This document shows, piece by piece, positions 56,036 to 64,000 of a DNA stretch of 64,000 bases. The stretch lies in contig CM040093.1 in NCBI GenBank assembly GCA_022496805.1, forward strand, positions 7,464,213-7,528,212. Direction: 5' to 3'. Under the pieces are notes generated by a model that made no database searches, was not told the origin of the DNA, and was given only the letters and a program-made list of their open reading frames with translations. How positions within the stretch are numbered: position 1 is the first letter of the stretch; each line of letters begins with the position of its first letter. The position numbers and the translations under genes are program-made. The stretch comes from Pohlia nutans (lineage: Eukaryota > Streptophyta > Bryopsida > Bryales > Mniaceae).

Positions 56036-56308
56036 CACTGGAAGCTTTGGAGAGTTTAGCCCCGGGGCTAAACTGGCTTGGGGGGCTAAACCACCCCAGT
56101 TTAGCCCCGGCTAAACCCGAATCTTCCATTTTAGCCCCGGCTAATTTGTGTTTTAGCCCTAGCTAATTGTACAAAAAGGGGGCTAAAATGGGGGCTAATG
56201 GTACAAAAATTTAGCCCCCCCCATTTTTCACATAGTGCTAAGGGGGGCTAAAGAGGGGGCTAAACCACCCCAGTTTAGCCCCGGCTAAACCAGTCAAAGT
56301 TCCCAGTG
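56036..56308. mobile_element. CACTA-superfamily MITE full of GGCTAAA repeats, absent from copy 1
   Basis: The ends are CACTGGAAGCTTTGGAGAG and, in reverse, CACTGGGAACTTTGACTGG; the 3-bp duplication ATG flanks both (56033-56035, 56309-56311). The paralogue at 45998-46000 has a single ATG and no insert. The interior has about fifteen TTTAGCC/GGCTAAA words in both orientations. Confidence 0.95.
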
Positions 56309-56579
56309 ATGGGGTTAATTCACCAAATGAATGGGCTTAGATTCATAGCTAGACTGATTCAGTTTTCAAAACTGATCATTCAAATCGTTAATACAATATT
56401 GTCTGTCACAATGTCTGTACATCATTCTTCAATCTCTAGCTTGTAAAAAATGTCTGTATCAATGTCTCTACATCGTATATCCTATACGCTACTCATGTAA
56501 ACACAGTACTCTGCGTTTCCCTTCCAGTCTCACGTACATTTCAGTACGAATCTCAGGTTGATGTTGACAGATGTCTTAT

Positions 56580-57630
56580 CTTGAACATGGCGGGGAAATT
56601 AAGTTGAGACTATTTGAAGGTAATATATACACAGGGAATTGCATATATACAGTATATGAGACCTCTGTGAGACTGGCAATTGTATCACTGCGCAAAAAAC
56701 ATTATCCTGGAATAAGAAACCCGTCACCGTCGCGCACCACAAAGACAATAATAAGGAGGTGAAGCACGTACTGGCCGGTCGAACAGAGCGGCCATTATAT
56801 TCACGTATGTACACAGAACTGAGAGGAATTTAGGCCGGTGGCTCTGAAGAAGCTTCTTGTTCGTCTGGTTCATCCATTGCAATCCCGGTTGTAGTTGACG
56901 ATCCGACGAACTAGCTCGCAAACTAGAGCATCAGCGTCAGTCTGGTTATTAATTGTATCTGCGGCCATCGTAGACCGAGTCTTTTGTTCCATCACCATCT
57001 CCTCCCTCACCCATCTCGACTAATTCAACCTCTGGACCTGGCTAGCTAGCTCCGTTGGCAAGGCAATTCAACTCCCCGGCAGCGCTTGGTGAAGTTCAAT
57101 CAGACCCGGACGGGAAGTTTGCAAACCGCAACAATTTGGGGCTGACTCTTTCGAAGAAAACACCGGCCGGATCTATCGCAAGCTGGTTCATTCAAGTCGT
57201 TGCAATCCCGGCTGTAGTTGATGATCCCGACTGGCGACGAACTAGATCACGGACTTGAACATCGATCTCGGCAGCTATCTGGCTATCGATTATATTTGCC
57301 GCCATTGTACACCGAGACTTTTGTTCCGTCACCCTCTCCTCCCTCACCCATCTCGACTGCTTCAACCTCCTAGGCCTAGCTAGCTAGCTCCGATCCGTTG
57401 GCAAGGCAAGGCAACCCCCTAGCGCTAGCTTGATGAAGTTCAATCAAACCCGGACCGTAAGTTTGCAAAACCCCAACAATTTGGGGCTGAATCTTTCGAA
57501 GAAAACACCTGCCGCTACGTCTTGCTAGGCGCGCAAGAATGAACTGAGCCGGGCTGTCAAAGATTTCTGAGCTGCACTGATCGATGATCGAGACTCTCAC
57601 GAGGCAGTCATATATAGAAGAAGCTCGCGA
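56580..57630 (-). pseudogene. Copy 2 of the unrecognised TATA-driven unit
   Basis: The minus-strand TATA-like cttctatatatgactgcct (about 57603-57621) and two GAGATGGGTGAGGGAGGAGA blocks (56997-57020, 57337-57360), as in copy 1. From the ATG in ACAATGGCGGC or its variants the frames read MAANIIDSQIAAEIDVQVRD (block at ~57300, about 37 codons) and MAADTINNQTDADALVCELV (block at ~56960). Similar words (CELFRRQS, VRRQSGSS) appear in the copies but in different phases, as in decayed paralogues. Confidence 0.4.
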
Positions 57631-57770
57631 TACGTGATCGTTCTCACCGTGTATCCGTATGTCTGTATCTGTTTGTTAACTTTGTCTGTCTGTGTGCCCC
57701 TGTCTGTCTGTCAGGGTGGGTGTGTCTGAGTTTATCACGTCACGCCGTTTTTCCTTCCCTCTTCCTTGCA

Positions 57771-59366
57771 GACATATTATCACTTAAATCTATTATATTA
57801 AATGCACAGTGTCACGGCCGATGGCACGACCCCTGGTCACGTTTTCATCCACCATTTCATCTTCAATACTTCATCCACTACACTTTATTTAGTGCACTTT
57901 GTCCACCAGAATCTGTTGTTTTGCAATAGGCTATTTGCTAGTACTAGTAAATTACAAATTATCACTACCTTAGGCAGAGCTAGTGGCATGGGGGGCAGGG
58001 TGGCCACATGTTTGTTGAATGCATGTATTTCTTTTTGGGCGCAGAAAAATGGATTGGTAGATGGAATATTATGCAAGTGTTTTTTTTTAAAAAGATTATC
58101 ACCATGGAATTTTTGGATTTTTTTGATAATTTTTTCAAAATTTTAATAAAAAACGTTTTCTGCTAAATGAATTTCCATTTTCCACCTATTTAATCTTTGT
58201 TTCAAGAATGAATCTCAAATTGAATTTGCAACATCTTGACCGGATGTGGTTTTGATTTCCTACATTGATGCAGTACAAAAAAAAGAATTCACGAAAAATT
58301 TGAAGAGGTTTAAAGATTTTAAAAGAGATTTTTTTGTACAAAAATCAGAATTTGTCCTAGTTGCTTACAAAAATCCAAAAGATTTATTTAAAATATTCAA
58401 TGACGTCCAAGATGACATCATTTTCGTACCAGTTTTTGATATGGAGTACATCTAAATATGTGTTATTTGAAATGAATAATTTGATCAATTAAAAATATTA
58501 TTTATTTTGTACTACAATGTCTGCAATTGCTAAATGTTGATAAATTTTCTCACAAAGCATAAAAACATGAAAATTAATTTATTCAATCAAAAGTTTAGAC
58601 TTGAATTAAAGTGTTTCATGTTATCTAGGTGTGGGTATTTTTATTAAAATTAAAAAATTAAAAAAATTAATACATATTCTAAAATATTATTAGATATTTG
58701 GCAATATTCCATCCAAGTTGTTTAATATATTTGACACTCATCTAATTAGACAGACGACAAGTTGGAAAAAGTATCAGACATGATAACCCTGGTAGGATAC
58801 CTTATCTCAAATGAGTTATTTCCTGATTCTTGTTTTCTGTGCTTTCTGTGCGTTCTGGGTCATTCTTTTTCTGTGTCTAGAATGCCGATAAAATGCTAAT
58901 GTGTCTAGGATGTTGTGCCTTGAATGCTGAGTGTGTAGAATGCTGTGCCTAGAATGCGGGGACAGCGCTTGATTGCCTGCATGTTTAACTCTTCATGGCC
59001 CATTCACACGACTCATCCAGCGCGAGTGCGGCAGAGAATCTGCGTTTGTCAAGTAAGTTTTTGGTAGCTACAGTGTGCTCCTATAAAATTGATTTTTTTT
59101 TAACTTGACGCATGTAAGAAGCTGCTTCAACGCATTTTGGGTGTCGCAAGAAATTTGCGCTCCACTAATATACATTCGTTGGCCAAAAGCAAGAAGAGAC
59201 AAGGCTTCGACACTGCAAGAAATTGTATATTATTTTTGAAATTTACCTTGTAGCATTCCAGGAACGCAACACAAATGTTGGAGCTTCTTGGTGTGAATGG
59301 GCCATCAGTTAAAGTCCCAATCTTATGTAGAAAAGTCAAACTACACTTTCATGCACAACTCCACTC
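57771..59366. other. No supported gene
   Basis: AT-rich. Frames 57802-58146 and 58246-58455 (plus) have no motifs and a composition matching the non-coding background. Confidence 0.5.
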
Positions 59367-59380
59367 CATAACATTCAGTA

Positions 59381-59589
59381 CACTGAAATCACCATATACT
59401 ATGGCCCACGGTATTTCCGAGAGGTTTTACTAATAATTATTTTTTCAAAATACTGTAGAAAAATTTATCCAAATTAGATGAAAAATGTTCAAATTGGATG
59501 AAACATTGTTTTGAATGGATGAGAATTTGTCCGAATGGATGAATGTACCCATGCCATTCACCCACCCACAGTATGTGGTGATTTTGGTG
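59381..59589. mobile_element. TA-flanked MITE, 209 bp
   Basis: The ends CACTGAAATCACCATATACT and, in reverse, CACCAAAATCACCACATACT, with TA on both sides (59379-59380, 59590-59591). Removing it restores the consensus end of the host element. Confidence 0.88.
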
Positions 59590-59656
59590 TAGCCTTCATG
59601 CCCTCTGCATTTCCTTCATGCACTTTGTACATCACCTTGGGTTCCTATATGTTTGT

Positions 59657-60094
59657 TTAACCCTTAAATGCGTAGATGTACGTTTGAAGGAAGTGAATAC
59701 AAGGAGGTCTTTTTGGTAATGCCAATAAGTTAATGCCCCAAAATTGACTTTTTGAACCTGAATTTTTTTCGCCACACATGCGTATGGAACAATGAGATGT
59801 GGGAATTTTGGTAGAATTTTGTGAGATGATTTAGTTCACCAAAGAATTACTTATATGCGTGCATTCTAGAGGAATATCTACACTGGTATTTATACAAATA
59901 TGTATAAACAACCATTCATCAGGCCACAAAATCTACAAAAATATTCCATTTATTTTTTTGAAAAGTCCACAATTCTCTACATTACAATGCACAGAACTTT
60001 GATGTTCAACATCCAGTTCAATTCAGCCATTAGCCACAAGTTTTTCACAATATGAGCTGAACCATGGACCACTATGGTCCACCTGCACACTTAA
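59657..60094. mobile_element. Possible TTAA-type MITE, 438 bp
   Basis: Starts TTAACCCTTAAATGCGTAGA; the proposed right end cctgcacacttaa shares its TTAA with the next element and has lost the GGG block. Confidence 0.45.
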
Positions 60095-60667
60095 CCCCTA
60101 ACTGCCTAAGCGTCCATTTTTTGGACGATGTACAGATTTCATCCATAATTTCTCATCCGTCATGCACTATTAGCAGTGTGGAATTTTTACTGTAGATTCT
60201 ATGGGAAGTTAGCTTCATGCATATGTGATCTGATTAGAAAGGGGATGATTTGTGAAATTTTTATGCCTCATTTCATGTTGTAGTGATTCACCCAAAATAA
60301 TGAAGATTTCAGTGTAAAAGTGCTCTAAAAAAAGTCAACTCATATAAATAAGCAACCAAAAAATCTCCAAAAATCACTACACTTAGAGTATTACATTTCA
60401 ACCAATCACAAAAAAATTCATCCGTAGATTGTCAATATCTTATTCGTAATTGAATTACAAAATAATTTTGAATTTCACATTTCAAATTTTGTACAAAATT
60501 ATTGGTAATAGCAATCATAGATCTAACAGTATGGATAGAATCTAAAATTCATAATGTACAACTTTCATTCATATATCAAGTTCAAAATATCCCTCTAAGT
60601 TGCATTTTATAATGCATCTTTGCAAAACTACCGAATTTGGAGAGGGCTCTAGGCATTTAGGGGTTAA
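60091..60667. mobile_element. TTAA-flanked MITE, family A, 577 bp
   Basis: Starts TTAACCCCTAACTGCCTAAG, palindrome GCGTCCATTTTTTGGACGA, ends CTAGGCATTTAGGGGTTAA. The interior is collinear with 48881-49460. Confidence 0.92.
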
Positions 60668-60749
60668 GGGTTATATCTGATGAAGTCTTGTTGGGTGTGG
60701 AATATACTACACCATCTACTGTAGAGGCAAGGCAGAGTCCATCCCCCGG

Positions 60750-61017
60750 GGGGTGCACTATACTAAACACGTACAAATGTACGAGTATACATGAGTGCAC
60801 AATATGGGTATTAATTTGAACATTGCCGTATTACATATACATACAATAACATATTTAGAGCTGAAAATATTGACATATACTTACATTAAACATATATTTA
60901 GGACGGAATAGATTTGTATACAAAGGTTTTTAGACATATAACCCCTCGTATACATGGGGTTTTTAGAGGGGGGTCATGAACGCATGTGATTCTCAAACAT
61001 AATGTAGAGTGCACCCC
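60750..61017. mobile_element. GGGGTGCACT-type MITE, 268 bp
   Basis: The ends GGGGTGCACTATACTAAAC and, in reverse, GGGGTGCACTCTACATTAT. Related copy at 42776-43033; isolated end at 15739-15757. Confidence 0.8.
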
Positions 61018-61047
61018 TGGCGTCATTGCATGCTACTGAATGTTATG

Positions 61048-61838
61048 TCAACCTTGAAGATTTATCAAAATATATTTTGTAATATTTTTCATGCATGAAA
61101 TTATATGTTATCTATTAGTCGTGAAAATTCAAGATTTTTTTATTTTTTTTATTTTTTTGATACAAAATGAACTTTTAACATATTTTTAAGTCAAATACAT
61201 CAAAAATTCATATCAATTACAAAAAATGTTTCAATTTATATTTTATTTTTATGGAACAAGTGCAAATTACAATGAAGAATCACATGATATGTTTTTTCAA
61301 AGAATTTTTTAATCTAAATTTTGAAACTTGAAACCGAACATCCTAATATATAATGTAATTCAGACCTTGAGCTACAAAGCTTGCAAATGTGAAGTGCAAA
61401 CTAGACTTGATAGAGTCCATTTTATTGATTGGATGCAATAGCAAGAAAATTCATCTTCAAGGTCAAAATTGGGTTATATTTGGATGCATGGTTATATAAA
61501 GGTCAATTGCTTGTTTTTTGTTTTTTTCCTTACAACACAAACATTGAAGCAAAATCACTAAATACCATGTATTAATAGCTCGTCAAACATAGAATATTTT
61601 TAAAAATGAAAGTAAAAAAGTTTTGAATTTTCATTTTCAAAAAATGATATTACAGTATGGTGAAAAGGGAATCTTGAGGAATATTTGCGAGTGTTCATTA
61701 AAGAAATTTAAAAATAATAAATGTTTAGTAAATTTGTGCTGAACTAACTATCAACTTACAATAGTGTTTTAAAGTAATTTTGGTAGACACAACTATCAAC
61801 TTACAATACCTTCTCCTCTTCATCATGTTGCTTGTGCT
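61048..61838. other. No gene seen
   Basis: AT-rich spacer. Confidence 0.5.
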
Positions 61839-62040
61839 CACTACCAAAAAGAATGTTGTTTTTTGTACTTTAGTGTCGAAAATTTGGAGTGATCATTGTG
61901 CACTATTCTTTTGACACTATCAAAGTGTTGAAAACAATGTCAAAACGTTCTTTGACATTGTAATGTCGCAAAAAGTGTCAAAAGTAATGTCGAAACTTTT
62001 TTAGACATTAAAATATTGCCAAAATGTTGGAAATTCACTA

Positions 62041-62241
62041 CACCGATTATTGCCATTACTGTGAGACACACTAACTATTAACTCAAGGCTAGAACTTTTT
62101 ACAAAAAGAAAATAAAGATATTGGTACTATTGATGTAGTAGAATGTCCATAAACAGATTTTGTAAAACTGTTCACCTTGCGTAAAAAGATGTAGCCATTT
62201 TAAAACATTAGTGTGTTTCACAATAATGGCAATAATCGGTG
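62041..62241. mobile_element. TA-flanked MITE with ~33-bp near-perfect ends
   Basis: CACCGATTATTGCCATTACT and, in reverse, CACCGATTATTGCCATTATT continue through gtga(g/a)acacactaa. TA on both sides (62039-62040, 62242-62243). Distantly like 59381-59589. Confidence 0.88.
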
Positions 62242-62406
62242 TAGTAGAAATTTGGTCCTTTGTGACTTGTCTTTTGTGACTTGTCTTTTGTGACTTAAAT
62301 GGTCCCTTAGGAATTTTTTAAAAAAAATTGAGTCACAAGGGACCATTTTAGTTACAAAGACAACTCACAGACACAAACGACACAAAGAATCAAATTTCTA
62401 CTAGTG
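62239..62406. mobile_element. CACTA-like foldback abutting the TA MITE
   Basis: The right end in reverse is CACTAGTAGAAATTTGATTC. The left end is GTGTAGTAGAAATTTGGTCC, its first three bases overlapping the neighbouring MITE. The interior gtcacaaagg words pair across the element. About 168 bp. Confidence 0.55.
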
Positions 62407-62519
62407 ATTTGTAACCAAAATGTATCGAAGACTTTTGTGACATTTTTTTGACACTTTAATGTCAAAATCTTGTTCCCAAAAAAATATAAAAGACAACACC
62501 CTTTTTTTTAGTAATGGCT

Positions 62520-63059
62520 CACAAGCAACTATAGGGTCCCCTTCAGTTACAATGTATGCCCAAAACTCTTACACCAAGGAAATAAGTTGAAGATGCATAG
62601 AAAAAAAAACCCAGAAACAAAACCTTCATATTCATTAATGAAAAAGTTATTAAGTGCAAAGTGGTATTGGTTGAAAGGAAACACTAAATTACTAATAACT
62701 CAAAAATAGAATTGAAAAATGTCAATTGCAACGGTGAGAATGTTCTTGTAAGCAATGTACACCCCCTTTTTTTTTTCCCCTAGAAATATAAAAAATCAAA
62801 TTCAAAAAATAAGTTCAAAGAAGTTCAAGAATTATTTTTGTGAAGAGATGCCATTTTTGCCCACAGAATACATTAAAAAAAAAAAAAATCAAAAATCAAA
62901 AGTCTTTGGAATGTGCTCTAAATTGCAAAAGACCCGTTTTGGGTTTCAAAGAACTTTTAGGGGTTCAAAAGAAATATGACTAGTTACCTCTACCTAGAAT
63001 ATTGTGTGATTAGATCATACTTGGCTTACATACAAAGCAGTATAGGATGAAAGGAAAAA
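62520..63059. other. No supported gene; diverged repeat
   Basis: 62580-62890 resembles 9770-10080. The open frame 62755-62979 is Lys/Phe-rich background. Confidence 0.45.
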
Positions 63060-63210
63060 CACTTTAGGAAATGTGGCATTCTACGAGTGCAAGTATACAA
63101 CTCAAACTAGTCCATAATGACTAATGACAGTCATTACATTGATACTAGTTTTTGCACTATTTGAGTCATAATTATACTTGTAGTCGTAGAATCCAACATT
63201 TCTTCTAGTG
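63060..63210. mobile_element. CACTA-type foldback MITE, 151 bp
   Basis: CACTTTAGGAAATGTGGCAT and, in reverse, CACTAGAAGAAATGTTGGAT, then tctacga(g/c)t(g/a)caagtata. The pairing goes on almost to the centre (catgac/gtcatt), making one long hairpin. Confidence 0.8.
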
Positions 63211-63653
63211 ATACTAGTTAAATTGCAAATTACTCACATCTCAACTCACACCAAATTGAAAAAGTCAACTCCAACACTAAGAATCTTATGGTAAGCAATG
63301 TACACTCTATTATTGTTTTTCTAAAAATAAAATTAAGAGTTATTAAACCCCTACTAATAATTTGATTTGATTTTACTTAAATTTTGAATTTTATGTTATA
63401 ATTTAAGCAATGTCATTGTACTAAATTCAAAAAATCACGTAGACTATTTTGCTCTTTGCACAAGGTACTGTAGATGGAAGGCAAGGTCAGAATTATTTTT
63501 TATAAAAAATGTCAAAACTTTGAGAAAATATTCAAAAATAGTAATTATATGGCAATAAAAAATAAAATAAAATAAAATAAAATCCAAAACATTCCATCTA
63601 CCAACCAATGAAAATGGTTTGTGCGAATTTTAGACAAGTAACTAAAAAAAAAT
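63211..63653. other. No gene seen
   Basis: AT-rich, with an (AATAA)n run at 63556-63582. Confidence 0.5.
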
Positions 63654-63992
63654 TGATGCTAATCTTTACCGTCATATTTGAGGGAATTAGTCACTACTTT
63701 TTAGCCAAATGGTTTCTTCCAATATGGTGAAATTAGCCAATTTTATACTATATAGAGTAATTTGCTACAAATGCATTAAAGAATCTAGAATATTTTGCCA
63801 AAATTGGCTATGAATTTTTATTTTATTTTTTTGGCACAAATTGAACGGATTCAATTGCAAGAAGGACAAGTACAAAGCCACCACGACAAAAAGCCATGGG
63901 GCAACAGAGAAAAGAAACAAATTGGCTATGAAATCTTCACATCTATGACAATTTTGCTAAAGAGGCTGAAATTCTTCACCTTCACTGCTACC
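63654..63992. repeat. Dispersed repeat, reverse copy of pectinesterase intron 1
   Basis: Matches 30636-30830 in reverse across its length, apart from a SINE inserted at 63815-63918. Confidence 0.85.
63815..63918 (-). mobile_element. Truncated SINE with 14-bp target duplication
   Basis: AAATTGGCTATGAA flanks it (63801-63814, 63919-63932). On the minus strand it ends TTTGTGCCAAAAAAATAAAA, the same 3' end as the SINE at 41988-42152. The relative at 30636 has an unoccupied site, confirming the insertion. Confidence 0.9.
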
Positions 63993-64000
63993 AAACCCCC

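Larger units (their letters stand above)
55540..57770. repeat. Segmental duplication, copy 2
   Basis: Direct paralogue of 45490-47720, with the same landmark order and spacing apart from indels. It contains a 273-bp transposon that copy 1 lacks. Confidence 0.93.
59367..61047. mobile_element. CATAACATTCAG-type element expanded by at least four nested insertions
   Basis: The outer ends are CATAACATTCAG-TA-GCCTTCATG (after removing a nested MITE) and, in reverse, CATAACATTCAGTAGCATGC. Inside lie 59381-59589, 59657-60094, 60091-60667 and 60750-61017. The pairing of the outer ends rests on about 15 bases, so the outer element is likely but not certain. Confidence 0.6.
61839..62516. mobile_element. 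Non-autonomous CACTA element, 678 bp
   Basis: The ends CACTACCAAAAAGAATGTTG and, in reverse, CATTACTAAAAAAAAGGGTG, with GCT on both sides (61836-61838, 62517-62519). Subterminal gtgtcaaaa/ttttgacac words occur near both ends. Two further elements lie inside. Confidence 0.85.

Noticed and set aside
57802..58455. Two plus-strand frames right of the segmental duplication
   Set aside because: Composition equals the AT-rich background, with no motif, splice support or paralogue.

Overview
The window reads as nuclear DNA of a land plant. Evidence: a plant-type pectin methylesterase with GT-AG introns, a CDC50/ALIS-type flippase subunit, an F-box/kelch-like protein, telo-box motifs ahead of the F-box gene, and CACTA, hAT, PIF/Harbinger-like and TTAA-flanked DNA elements in an AT-rich background. 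The single-exon GC-richer genes and an abundance of pogo-type and TTAA-type elements make me lean towards a non-seed plant (bryophyte, lycophyte or fern), but the sequence alone does not prove this.

Layout. 1-8.7 kb: a ~290-bp tandem repeat array split by a ~6.8-kb block that holds a decayed pogo/Tigger-like transposase (minus strand), a MITE inserted inside it, and a CACTA element with a clean target duplication. 8.7-19 kb: no gene; MITEs of several families, often nested. 19-23.7 kb: a 430-bp tandem duplication and promoter-like sequence without a recognisable product. 23.7-31.2 kb: the gene island, with ALIS/CDC50 (minus), a peroxisomal enoyl-CoA isomerase-like protein (minus), a small two-exon gene with an in-frame stop (plus), and a five-exon pectinesterase (minus). 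31-39 kb: MITEs. 39-41.4 kb: an intact F-box gene and, tail-to-tail with it, a broken second copy interrupted by a MITE. 41.4-64 kb: almost wholly repeats: SINEs with 14-16 bp target duplications, a ~2.2-kb segmental duplication (45.5-47.7 kb and 55.5-57.8 kb), a head-to-tail series of TTAA elements carrying a nested hAT element, a telomere-like tract, and nested CACTA elements.

The most distinctive pattern is a large set of non-autonomous elements bounded by TTAA, with ends of the form TTAA-CCCCTAAA or TTAA-CCCTTTA (piggyBac-like termini). Several families share these ends but differ inside, and many carry a short palindrome at a fixed place just inside the left end whose sequence differs between families while its self-complementarity is kept. 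No piggyBac transposase is visible in the window.

The genes do not form a pathway. The four protein genes are housekeeping or wall functions: lipid flippase partner, peroxisomal fatty-acid oxidation, pectin de-esterification and probable protein turnover.
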